Positions 1 to 5,647 are shown, counted from the first letter of the stretch. The stretch: 7,278 bases of DNA from Fibrobacter sp. UBA4375 (GCA_002391195.1 DGRZ01000007.1:805-8082); one strand, 5' to 3'. Numbers and translations are program-made. The notes: a model not told the origin generated them from the letters alone.

Positions 1-746
1 GTACCGCCGGAAAGCGGCTTGCGGCCGAGGTCGACGCCATCGGCGCCACCTTCGATAGCGGCCTTGTACTGGGCCACACCGGTACCGCAGGTGTCATGGC
101 TGTGGATGCGGAGTTCCACCTTATCACCGAGGAGCTTGCGGGCGCGCTTGAAGGTTTCGTAAACCTTGGTGGGGTTCGTGGTACCGGAAGCGTCCTTGAA
201 GCAAACGGATGCGAACGGAACGCCAGCGTCCAAGATGTTGCGGAGGATGCGTTCGTAGAATTCCGGGTTGTGGGCGGCGTTGAGGTCGCATCCCGGAGGA
301 AGTTCCATCATGGTCACCACGACTTCGTGTTCCAGACCGGCGTCGGTAATGCACTTGCCGGAGTAGATCAGGTTGTTGACGTCGTTCAAAGCGTCGAAGT
401 TACGAATACGGGTCATGCCGTGCTTCTTGAACATGTCGGCATGGAGCTTGATCATGTCGCGGGGCTGCGGAGCGAGGGCCACCACGTTGATACCGCGGGC
501 AAGGGTCTGCAGACGGATGTTCGGGCCCACCACGCGGCGGAACTCGTCCATCATGTCGAAAGCGTCTTCGCCGCAGTTCTGGTACAGGGCCTGGAAACGG
601 GCGCCGCCACCAGCTTCAAAGTGGGTGATGCCAGCCTTCACGGCAGCTTCGACCGCGGGCATAAAGTCCTTGGCGAACACACGGGCACCGAAAATAGATT
701 GGAAACCATCGCGGAACGAGGTGTCCTGGAACTTGATCTTTTTCAT
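1..746 (-). CDS. Biotin-dependent carboxyltransferase (pyruvate carboxylase subunit B / oxaloacetate decarboxylase alpha type), 5' part
   Basis: Partial gene: the first 248 residues are in the window and the rest lies beyond the left edge. The protein starts MKKIKFQDTSFRDGFQS, the HMGL-like TIM-barrel opening of the 5S/OadA/PycB carboxyltransferase family (family norm D-T-x-x-R-D-x-x-Q-S). Family landmarks are in order: the predicted metal ligand Asp8, a GGGARF segment at 46-51, FDALNDVNNL at 117-126, KDASGTTNP at 184-192 with Lys184 in the place of the carbamylated lysine, and IHSHDTCGTG at 214-223 with metal-binding His215 and His217. Such enzymes move carboxyl groups between carboxybiotin and pyruvate or oxaloacetate, in the cytoplasm or on a membrane decarboxylase. 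In a succinate-forming anaerobe this would feed oxaloacetate. The start is supported by AGGAAG (758-753 on the minus strand) 6 bases upstream. The biotin domain, which would separate the subtypes, is not visible, so the exact substrate is open. Confidence 0.85.
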   Translation of the reverse strand, partial: MKKIKFQDTSFRDGFQSIFGARVFAKDFMPAVEAAVKAGITHFEAGGGARFQALYQNCGEDAFDMMDEFRRVVGPNIRLQTLARGINVVALAPQPRDMIKLHADMFKKHGMTRIRNFDALNDVNNLIYSGKCITDAGLEHEVVVTMMELPPGCDLNAAHNPEFYERILRNILDAGVPFASVCFKDASGTTNPTKVYETFKRARKLLGDKVELRIHSHDTCGTGVAQYKAAIEGGADGVDLGRKPLSGG

Positions 747-760
747 TTGTGTCTTCCTAT

Positions 761-772
761 GGGATAAATCCC
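761..772. promoter_or_regulatory. Perfect inverted repeat GGGAT-AA-ATCCC in the carboxyltransferase leader
   Basis: GGGATAAATCCC has two perfect 5-base arms around AA. It lies between the candidate -10 box and the ribosome binding site of the minus-strand gene. It could be a small operator or an RNA fold near the start of the message. The 2-base centre is too tight for a hairpin unless the innermost pair opens, so a protein-binding site is the more natural reading. No function is shown. Confidence 0.3.
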
Positions 773-784
773 TTGTTTTACTGT

Positions 785-790
785 ATAATA
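785..790 (-). promoter_or_regulatory. Candidate -10 box for the carboxyltransferase gene
   Basis: Read on the minus strand, the gap contains TATTAT followed by ACAG, placing transcription start near 777 and giving a leader of about 30 bases. No good -35 hexamer is visible about 17 bases further upstream. The same bases read TATAAT on the plus strand (784-789), but no plus-strand gene follows, so minus-strand use is preferred from context. Confidence 0.4.
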
Positions 791-813
791 AATACGGCGA
801 GAAAGATAGAAAA

Positions 814-841
814 GACGAGAGACGAGAGACGAGAGACGAGA
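814..841. repeat. Heptamer tandem repeat, four exact copies of GACGAGA
   Basis: Four perfect head-to-tail copies of the 7-base unit GACGAGA, followed by a degenerate fifth (GATG). It lies entirely in the intergenic gap, upstream of the carboxyltransferase promoter. The unit recurs in reverse orientation around 911-957. Heptanucleotide tandem arrays between genes are known in other bacteria, for example the STRR sequences of cyanobacteria. Whether this one is the same type of element is inference. Confidence 0.8.
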
Positions 842-910
842 GATGTTGGGGGAGAATTTTTGCCTAGAACATGGAAATCTACAAGAAATTAGAACGAAAT
901 GTTGATTATT

Positions 911-957
911 GTACTCTCGTCTTTCGTCTGTAGGCTCGAAGAGCCGTTCTTTCGTCT
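911..957 (-). repeat. Inverted group of the GACGARA heptamers around a GGCTC hairpin
   Basis: On the minus strand this stretch reads AGACGAAAGA, then a hairpin made of GGCTC and GAGCC (plus-strand positions 933-937 and 941-945, 3-base loop), then AGACGAAAGACGAGAGT. Units GACGAAA and GACGAGA match the array at 814-841, in opposite orientation. It begins just after the cnoX stop codon, so its RNA could fold at the 3' end of the cnoX message. There is no T-run after the hairpin, so it is not a normal intrinsic terminator. The remaining bases of this gap (842-910) show nothing I can name. Confidence 0.6.
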
Positions 958-960
958 AAA

Positions 961-1785
961 CTATATAAACATCATGGTGTTCAGTTTGGCCCGGTATTTC
1001 CAGGTGAGTTCGTGCTTGGGCCCCAAGACGCCAAAGAGGGTGAGCATGGCCTTCTTGGCGGCCCCGTCGTTCCACTCAGGGGCTTCTACGAACAAATTAA
1101 GGAATGTCTGCAGGGCACTTTCAAAGTCTTCGGCACAGGCCAGCTTGCAGGCCTCGTGATAGACAACGGCTTCCTTGCCTGTAACGTCTTTCTTGGCGGC
1201 TTCGGCATGAAAGTCCAGCAGCTCCAGCAGAGATTTTGCCTCCCGGTACTGGTCGTCTGCTTCGGTAAACTTGGCAAGAACTTCCTTCGCCTTTTCGGTG
1301 TCGCCGAGCCCAAGACTTGCCTTGGCCCACAAGAGCTGCAACTTCTTGTCGTCGGGATTCTTTGCGAGGGCCTCGTCGAGCATGGGGAGGGCTTGGTCGA
1401 AGTTTTTCTGGGCGATGGCGTCTTCCAGGGCCATCTGGAAACGGGCCTCGTCACTCACGAAGAACTTTTCGAGACGCTTCTTCAGGTCCGCTTCGGGGAG
1501 AACGCCTTGGATGACATCGGCAATCTGGCCTTTGTCTACAATATGGACTTCAGGCACGGACCGCACCCGGAACGCCTGAATGAGCTGCATATTTTCCCGT
1601 TCGTCGCAACTCACGACACCCAGCGTAAAGTCCATGCTGGTAGAAAGAGTCCCCAACAGCTGGGAATAGGGGGCGCAGTCGGGGTATTCTGCCGAGGAGA
1701 AAAGTACGGCGACGGCGCGGTTTTCGGAGGCCTGTGCCACCTCGGTCTCAAAATTTTCAGCGGTAATTTGAACTACTTTAGCCAT
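961..1785 (-). CDS. cnoX: CnoX/YbbN-like thioredoxin-fold TPR co-chaperone
   Basis: 274 residues, full length. Residues 1-110 form a thioredoxin fold: strand and active-site region at 25-47, and the cis-proline loop RSVPEV with Pro78. The active site reads Tyr34-Pro-Asp-Cys37 in place of Cys-x-x-Cys, so the first cysteine is lost and only the second remains, as in the Ser-x-x-Cys of E. coli CnoX. Cys60 (VVSCDERENMQL) lines up with E. coli Cys63 (LDCDAEQM), reported to form mixed disulfides with clients. Residues 118-171 are TPR-like (NFDQALPMLDEALAKNP; GDTEKAKEVL). The C-terminus (222-274, NDGAAKKAMLTLFGVLG to YRAKL) matches the YbbN-type TPR end. CnoX holds unfolded proteins and passes them to GroEL in the cytoplasm. 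There is no Shine-Dalgarno before the ATG; a -10-like box lies 6 bases upstream, so the message may be leaderless. It diverges from the operon at 1855. Confidence 0.85.
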   Translation of the reverse strand: MAKVVQITAENFETEVAQASENRAVAVLFSSAEYPDCAPYSQLLGTLSTSMDFTLGVVSCDERENMQLIQAFRVRSVPEVHIVDKGQIADVIQGVLPEADLKKRLEKFFVSDEARFQMALEDAIAQKNFDQALPMLDEALAKNPDDKKLQLLWAKASLGLGDTEKAKEVLAKFTEADDQYREAKSLLELLDFHAEAAKKDVTGKEAVVYHEACKLACAEDFESALQTFLNLFVEAPEWNDGAAKKAMLTLFGVLGPKHELTWKYRAKLNTMMFI

Positions 1786-1791
1786 GGGCTA

Positions 1792-1803
1792 AATTTAGTT
1801 AAT
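1792..1803 (-). promoter_or_regulatory. Extended -10 element for cnoX
   Basis: On the minus strand the 12 bases read ATTAACTAAATT. The TAAATT part (1797-1792) ends 6 bases before the A of the cnoX start codon, the normal distance from a -10 box to transcription start. No Shine-Dalgarno lies between them. The same element, with one base changed, occurs at 1836-1847 on the other strand. Confidence 0.5.
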
Positions 1804-1806
1804 CAT

Positions 1807-1841
1807 AACTCCGAAATCCGAACTCCGAATTCCGAATTAAC
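1807..1841. repeat. Degenerate heptamer array AACTCCG/AAATCCG/AATTCCG
   Basis: Five consecutive 7-base units: AACTCCG, AAATCCG, AACTCCG, AATTCCG, then AATTAAC, which runs into the plus-strand -10 element. The array fills the centre of the 69-base divergent promoter region, where both -35 regions would fall. Neither promoter has a recognisable -35 hexamer there, so the array may be a regulator binding site or simply a repeat that grew in the gap. Confidence 0.65.
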
Positions 1842-1847
1842 TATATT
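1836..1847 (+). promoter_or_regulatory. Extended -10 element for the zinc-ribbon/sensor operon
   Basis: ATTAACTATATT, with TATATT at 1842-1847, ends 7 bases before the ATG at 1855. The bases between (CCTCTCC) hold no Shine-Dalgarno, so transcription probably starts at or next to the start codon. Its first eight bases form a perfect inverted repeat with TAGTTAAT at 1796-1803, because the cnoX promoter has the same element in mirror orientation. Confidence 0.55.
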
Positions 1848-1854
1848 CCTCTCC

Positions 1855-2358
1855 ATGAGTACCTGCCCGTTTTGCAAATCCGAAGTCGCCCAGATGAAAA
1901 TCGGTCATCTGGACCTGCGCATGTGCCCCAAGTGCTTTTCGGCGTTTTTTCCCTGTGACCAGACCACGGCCCTCCGAGGAGACCTGCCGGACAAGTCCCG
2001 CGAGCTCTGGTACAATGCCCTGCTTGCAAAGAACGTGGCGGACCCGGACATGACAGGCGCCTGCTGCATTGACCATGGTGAACCACTGGTGGATGGTAAA
2101 ATTCCTGACTACGGCTACGAGGGCAAGGCGACCACCTGCTGCAAGATGTTCCATTTGCCGCCTTCCATGGTCCTGCGCATTCTCAAGCGGACCATCGACT
2201 CGCCTTTCCAGAAACCGGCCTCTAGTGGCAAGCACCATTTCTTTTTTATCCGCGCTATCGATTCACTTGTTTCTAAATTGTTTGGTGAAAAACAACCCGA
2301 TGAAGATCCTTTGGATGCCATTCCGTACAACATCCACCTGAAAAAATTCTTCGAGTAG
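1855..2358 (+). CDS. Small protein with two zinc-ribbon-like cysteine clusters
   Basis: 167 residues, cytoplasmic, no signal peptide or membrane span. The N-terminus is a clear zinc ribbon: Cys4-x2-Cys7 and Cys24-x2-Cys27 (TCPFCKSE; MCPKCFSAFF), of the TFIIB-like zinc-ribbon type common in small uncharacterised bacterial proteins. A second cluster follows: Cys70-Cys71-x2-His74 and Cys95-Cys96-x3-His100 (ACCIDHGEPL; TTCCKMFHLPP), which could bind another metal. The remainder (104-167) is basic, then acidic, and not recognised. The ATG at 1855 is chosen because the zinc ribbon begins three residues later and a TATATT box lies 7 bases upstream; the open frame further 5' only reads antisense through cnoX. 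It is the first gene of the operon; the next start follows its stop after a single base. The role is unknown; metal, nucleic-acid or protein binding are all possible. Confidence 0.75.
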   Translation: MSTCPFCKSEVAQMKIGHLDLRMCPKCFSAFFPCDQTTALRGDLPDKSRELWYNALLAKNVADPDMTGACCIDHGEPLVDGKIPDYGYEGKATTCCKMFHLPPSMVLRILKRTIDSPFQKPASSGKHHFFFIRAIDSLVSKLFGEKQPDEDPLDAIPYNIHLKKFFE

Positions 2359-2359
2359 C

Positions 2360-3106
2360 ATGAAAAAGACCTATATCATCCTTTCGGCTATAGCGGCAGT
2401 GGTCCTGCTGGCTTACCTGCTGCTCCCCAAGGTCACCTTCGAAGAGGCGGTGTTTCCTCTTGAAAAGGGTGTGACCCTGCTTGCCTACGATGATCAGGCC
2501 GACGGAGGAATGTCCAGGATTGAATTCGGGAAAGAGGGCGACGCCCTTTCTTTCCGCTGCACCCTTGGAGAAGACACCACCCTTGCGGCCTGGTGCGGGC
2601 TTCTCTGGAACTTTGACCCGGACAGCGCCAAACTTTACCGCAACTGGTCCCTTGTAGATTCCCTGATTTTTGACATGGAAGCCCAGGGGACCCAAGAGGT
2701 CTTGGTAAAACTCTGGACCTACGACCCGGACATTACCGATATCAAGAAGGCCAAGACATTCAGGCTTTTGATGAAAGAACTGCCCCTGCAGAAAGGCCGT
2801 AACCGCGTCGCCATTCCCATAGACCAGCTCTACACGCCGGATTTCTGGTACGAAGATGTGAAGACGGAATCGGGCAACAAGCACACCCACATGGAAACCG
2901 CTGCACGGCTAGAAATCGCCCCCGGCTGGAACCAGGCCCGAGGCAAGTCGTTTTCGCTCAAGATTCACGGCATCAAGGCCATCGGCATGAGCAGTTTCAG
3001 TTTCGGAATCGTGCTCGCTATTTTTGTGGTGCTGACCATTATAGCCGTCGGCAGGCGGCACCAGGTCAAGGACGAAACCGAAAGAGAAGATGAAGAACAG
3101 AAATAA
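2360..3106 (+). CDS. Membrane-anchored periplasmic beta-sandwich-like protein, paralogue of the next gene product
   Basis: 248 residues, function not recognised. A membrane segment at 5-22 (IILSAIAAVVLLAYLLL after a Lys-Lys start) acts as anchor or uncleaved signal. A domain of about 185 residues follows, predicted periplasmic, then a second span at 213-230 and a highly charged cytoplasmic tail (231-248). The domain pattern (YRNWSLVDSLIFDME at 93-107, VLVKLWTYDPDIT at 114-126, RVAIPIDQLYTPDFW at 149-163, KIHGIKAIG at 201-209) resembles jelly-roll carbohydrate-binding or CIA30-like folds, and repeats in the same order in the next protein. Ligand binding is inference. It begins one base after the zinc-ribbon stop with no clear Shine-Dalgarno, so translational coupling is likely, and overlaps the next gene by 17 bases. 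It lacks the DNA-binding tail, so it may be a sensing partner of that protein. Confidence 0.7.
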   Translation: MKKTYIILSAIAAVVLLAYLLLPKVTFEEAVFPLEKGVTLLAYDDQADGGMSRIEFGKEGDALSFRCTLGEDTTLAAWCGLLWNFDPDSAKLYRNWSLVDSLIFDMEAQGTQEVLVKLWTYDPDITDIKKAKTFRLLMKELPLQKGRNRVAIPIDQLYTPDFWYEDVKTESGNKHTHMETAARLEIAPGWNQARGKSFSLKIHGIKAIGMSSFSFGIVLAIFVVLTIIAVGRRHQVKDETEREDEEQK

Positions 3107-3998
3107 GATTCTCGGTCTAATATTCTTTGCCGTAGCCTTCGCCTTGTGGGGGCTTTTCTTTACGCAGTTCAAGAGCAACTCCCTGGAGTTGTTCCCGTCA
3201 AGGACTTTTGAAATCTACACCCTGACAGACCACGAGGCCATGGGCTTTTCCACCTCCGAAGTGACGGTAAGCGATTCTCTCGTGGATGCGGTAGTGAATA
3301 TCCGGAGCGGCAAGGCGTTCCCTTTTGCCGGGTTCGGTTTCAACCTGATGTCCCAAGACGGGAGGCCTGCAGGCTACATGGACCTGTCCAGGTTTGATTC
3401 CCTGGAGGTGGAAGTTTCCACCGTGCGGATGAATTCTATTGGTCTACGCATTCTCACAGACGACCCTCAGTATTCGCAGAAAGGGCTGTACATGAGTTAC
3501 CGCCCTCTGGAAACCCAGGCTCCGGCGGGTCGAAGTTTCGGTTCGGCCAAGGTCGCCATCGCTGACTTCAAGACGGCGGAATGGTGGCTGGCGGGCATGG
3601 GACTAGAAAAAGATGATGGCCTTACCTATTTATATAGGGCCATACTTCTCGAGGTTTATAACGGCCGGGGCACCCTGCGGGGAATTCCCGACGCCATCCA
3701 GGTCAAGTCCCTGCGGCTTTGGGGCGAAAACCGCGATTTTAAGAAAGGAATGTTCTTTGGCCTTGGACTACTGGCCATACTCTTTGTATGTTTTATTTAC
3801 AGGGTTTTCCGCAAACCAGAAGATAGAATCGCCCGGAAACAGCAGATGGAAAAGGTCGCCCGTCTTTTGAAGTCTACGGACAAGTCCCTGGCCGAAATCG
3901 CTCTTGAAGTGGGGGAGAAGAAGGCCTCTCGTCTAGAGCGGAATTTCCGTAAGGTCTACAGGCTTTCGCCGCTGGAATACAGGAGGAAAAATGATTAA
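3090..3998 (+). CDS. Transmembrane regulator: periplasmic beta-sandwich-like domain plus C-terminal AraC-type helix-turn-helix
   Basis: 302 residues. The order is membrane segment 8-25, periplasmic domain about 30-215, second membrane segment about 220-239, basic linker, then a cytoplasmic helix-turn-helix. Residues 253-298 (VARLLKSTDKSLAEIALEVG, then RLERNFRKVYRLSPLEYR) follow the second half of an AraC DNA-binding domain: helix, SLAEIALEVG turn helix, F-x-K helix and the SPxxYR end. Only about 10 residues separate it from the membrane, so the first AraC helix-turn-helix is absent, and the usual Gly-Phe after the first helix is Gly-Glu. The periplasmic part (YMDLSRFDSLEVEVS at 96-110, IGLRILTDDPQYS at 117-129, KVAIADFKTAEWW at 154-166) parallels the previous protein. 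It is best read as a one-component membrane transcription regulator sensing something outside the inner membrane. Ligand and targets are unknown. It overlaps the genes on either side. Confidence 0.75.
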   Translation: MKNRNKILGLIFFAVAFALWGLFFTQFKSNSLELFPSRTFEIYTLTDHEAMGFSTSEVTVSDSLVDAVVNIRSGKAFPFAGFGFNLMSQDGRPAGYMDLSRFDSLEVEVSTVRMNSIGLRILTDDPQYSQKGLYMSYRPLETQAPAGRSFGSAKVAIADFKTAEWWLAGMGLEKDDGLTYLYRAILLEVYNGRGTLRGIPDAIQVKSLRLWGENRDFKKGMFFGLGLLAILFVCFIYRVFRKPEDRIARKQQMEKVARLLKSTDKSLAEIALEVGEKKASRLERNFRKVYRLSPLEYRRKND

Positions 3999-5118
3999 GC
4001 ATTGGAACTTGGACAAGGTCATGCATTTCCTCAAGATCCTGGTCCTGTTTACGGTCGGGATGTTGCTGATCTATTACCTGAGGGGCGTTCTGTTCCCCTT
4101 CTTTGCGGCGTTTCTCATCGCCTATATCGTAGATCCCATAGTAAACCGCTTGCAAAAGAAGGTGAAGCACCGGATTATAGCCGTCATAATCGTTTTATTG
4201 GTGGCGGGGCTTGCCCTCGCGGGCGCTCTTCGCTTGTTTATCCCTTTGGTGATTGGCGAAGTGCAAAACCTGGGCGTTCTTATTGCCAAGGTGTTCAACG
4301 ATTCGGAATGGGCTGCACGGATTGAAAAGTTGATGCCCGGCGGATTGTACGAAACCATCCAGTCCTTGATTTCTTGGGAGCAGTTGTCCGCTTCTATGCA
4401 GCACCTGGATTTTTGGAGAGAAGTGCAGAATATCGCTGGCAAGGTTCTTCCTGGAGCCTGGGGTGTGCTTTCTTACACGGGAACAATCGTTCTGTGGTTC
4501 TCCGGTGCTGCTGTAATTTTCATGTATCTGGTGTTTATCATGCTGGATATGCCCAAGCTCCGTCGGGGCTTGTACAGCCTGGTCCCTGAGCGGTTTCAGG
4601 ACAATGCTATATCCTTCGCGAAAGAAACAGACCGCTTTATGGGAACCTATTTCCGCGCTCAGTCTCTGGTGGCCTTGACAGTGGGAACCCTTTATGCCAT
4701 CGGGTTCGGTATAATGGGGCTTCCTATGGGGGTTGCCTTCGGGCTTTTCTCTGGCGCCCTCAACATGATTCCCTACTTGCAGCTTACCACCATCCCCTTG
4801 GCCCTTGTTTTGGCCGTGGTTCACGCCTTGAATACGGGTATGCCCTTCTGGGAAGTGGCCTTGATTATTTGCTCCATTTACCTTGTTGTACAGGTCATTC
4901 AGGACTTTTTCCTAGTTCCTCACATTGTCGGAGGCTCCATGAACTTGCCTCCCGTGGGCATTCTTTTGTCCTTGTCGATATGGGGTAAGTTGTTGGGCTT
5001 CTTAGGGTTACTTGTAGCCATTCCGTTCACTTGTCTGTGCTTGGTGTACCTGCAGAAGCTCCCCAAGAACAGGTTCGACGACGACCTTGATATGCCCGAA
5101 CCGCCCCCCGAGGCTTGA
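3991..5118 (+). CDS. AI-2E family (PerM/YhhT-type) membrane transporter
   Basis: 375 residues, close to the family's usual length. Hydrophobic segments lie at about 13-47, 61-88, 158-186, 224-262, 264-281, 288-310 and 320-354, with the soluble helical stretch (about 89-155) between the third and fourth spans that is typical here. Family motifs include YFRAQSLVALTVG (220-232), GLFSGALNMIPYL (251-263) and HIVGGSMNLPPVGILLSL (311-328). The C-terminus is acidic and proline-rich. Members are trimer- or pentamer-forming inner-membrane proteins, proposed to export autoinducer-2 or act as cation/proton antiporters; substrates vary, so none is assigned. The start has a strong AGGAGG (3981-3986) 4 bases upstream and overlaps the previous stop by 8 bases. 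It is the last gene of the operon. Confidence 0.88.
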   Translation: MIKHWNLDKVMHFLKILVLFTVGMLLIYYLRGVLFPFFAAFLIAYIVDPIVNRLQKKVKHRIIAVIIVLLVAGLALAGALRLFIPLVIGEVQNLGVLIAKVFNDSEWAARIEKLMPGGLYETIQSLISWEQLSASMQHLDFWREVQNIAGKVLPGAWGVLSYTGTIVLWFSGAAVIFMYLVFIMLDMPKLRRGLYSLVPERFQDNAISFAKETDRFMGTYFRAQSLVALTVGTLYAIGFGIMGLPMGVAFGLFSGALNMIPYLQLTTIPLALVLAVVHALNTGMPFWEVALIICSIYLVVQVIQDFFLVPHIVGGSMNLPPVGILLSLSIWGKLLGFLGLLVAIPFTCLCLVYLQKLPKNRFDDDLDMPEPPPEA

Positions 5119-5130
5119 TTTATGGGGGTT

Positions 5131-5191
5131 GGGGGAAAATCAAGAAAAAAAATTTTTTTTTGAAAAAAGTTCCCCATTTGCCAAAAAAAAA
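5131..5191. other. A/T-tract region between the operon end and the HU promoter
   Basis: Contains A8 (5145-5152), T9 (5153-5161), A6 (5163-5168) and A9 (5183-5191). Tract centres are roughly 9, 9 and 21 bases apart, near helical phase, which suggests intrinsic bending. GGGGAA (5132-5137) and TTCCCC (5170-5175) can pair around an imperfect inner stem, TCAAGAAAA with TTTTTTTGA. The RNA may act as a weak terminator for the operon, and the DNA as an UP-like element for the HU gene. No GC-rich terminator follows the operon. Confidence 0.4.
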
Positions 5192-5193
5192 GG

Positions 5194-5199
5194 TATAAT
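5194..5199 (+). promoter_or_regulatory. -10 box (TATAAT) of the HU gene
   Basis: A perfect TATAAT, 40 bases upstream of the HU start, would begin transcription near 5206 and give a leader of about 34 bases. No good -35 box lies 16-18 bases upstream; the A-tracts there may substitute. A TTGCCA at 5178-5183 is too close to this -10 box. Confidence 0.6.
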
Positions 5200-5220
5200 A
5201 TACGCATAACTTTCTTAAAC

Positions 5221-5236
5221 TTAACTCAGGAGTTAA
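5221..5236 (+). promoter_or_regulatory. Inverted repeat TTAACT-CAGG-AGTTAA enclosing the HU ribosome binding site
   Basis: Two perfect 6-base arms flank a CAGG loop. The Shine-Dalgarno AGGAG (5228-5232) is split between loop and 3' arm, 7 bases from the ATG. If folded in the mRNA, this weak AU-rich hairpin would partly hide the ribosome binding site, possibly tuning translation by temperature or protein binding. As DNA it is also a symmetric site. Function is inference. Confidence 0.4.
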
Positions 5237-5239
5237 AAA

Positions 5240-5539
5240 ATGAACAAACAAGATCTCATTGAAGCCATCCTCGCTAACAAGGAAGCTGGTTTTGAATCCA
5301 AGGCTGCCGCTGGCCGCGCTGTTGATGCCGTTCTCGACGGTATCGCCGCCGGTATCAAGAAGGACGGCAACGTCCAGCTGATCGGCTTCGGCACCTTCGC
5401 TGTGAAGAGCCGTGCTGCTCGCACCGGTCGCAATCCGCAGACTGGCGCTACCATCAAGATCAAGGCTTCCAAGACTGTTGGCTTCAAGGCCGGTGCTGCC
5501 CTCAAGGCTGACGCTGCTAAGTCCAAGGCCAAGAAGTAA
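5240..5539 (+). CDS. HU family DNA-binding protein
   Basis: 99 residues, slightly longer than the usual 90. HU is a small basic dimer that bends and compacts DNA in the nucleoid. The N-terminal helices (MNKQDLIEAI and 19-40) form the dimer core. The family signature is GFGTFAVKSRAARTGRNP at 49-66, with arm residues Arg58, Arg61 and Arg64 and the DNA-intercalating Pro66. The C-terminus (91-99) adds a short lysine-alanine tail (KSKAKK) beyond the normal end. The start is fixed by AGGAG 7 bases upstream and by alignment to HU. It has its own promoter and terminator, so it is monocistronic. Codon choice looks strongly biased, fitting high expression. IHF is possible in principle, but the arm sequence and lack of a partner favour HU. 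Confidence 0.95.
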   Translation: MNKQDLIEAILANKEAGFESKAAAGRAVDAVLDGIAAGIKKDGNVQLIGFGTFAVKSRAARTGRNPQTGATIKIKASKTVGFKAGAALKADAAKSKAKK

Positions 5540-5556
5540 TCGATCTTTTGAGGTCT

Positions 5557-5588
5557 AAAAAAGGCTGCCCTTCGGGGTAGCTTTTTTT
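5557..5588 (+). terminator. Intrinsic terminator after the HU gene
   Basis: A 14-pair stem (5557-5570 with 5575-5588) closes on a stable C(TTCG)G tetraloop. The core GGCTGCCC pairs with GGGTAGCT using two G-T wobbles, and the outer six pairs are A-T ending in a run of seven T. It begins 17 bases after the HU stop codon. Confidence 0.92.
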
Positions 5589-5647
5589 GTACCTAGATAA
5601 CATGAGTTTATATGTACCTCTAAACGGGTCTGTTGTTTTGAATGCAT

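Noticed and set aside
96..767. 223-residue plus-strand open frame over the left end
   Set aside because: Antisense shadow of the carboxyltransferase, whose minus-strand protein carries all family motifs and a ribosome binding site.
814..841. Possible CRISPR array
   Set aside because: The units are only 7 bases and directly adjacent, with no spacers and no cas genes nearby.
1012..1854. Long plus-strand extension in frame with the zinc-ribbon gene
   Set aside because: It reads antisense through cnoX and the divergent promoter. The zinc ribbon begins just after the ATG at 1855, so the extension is not coding.
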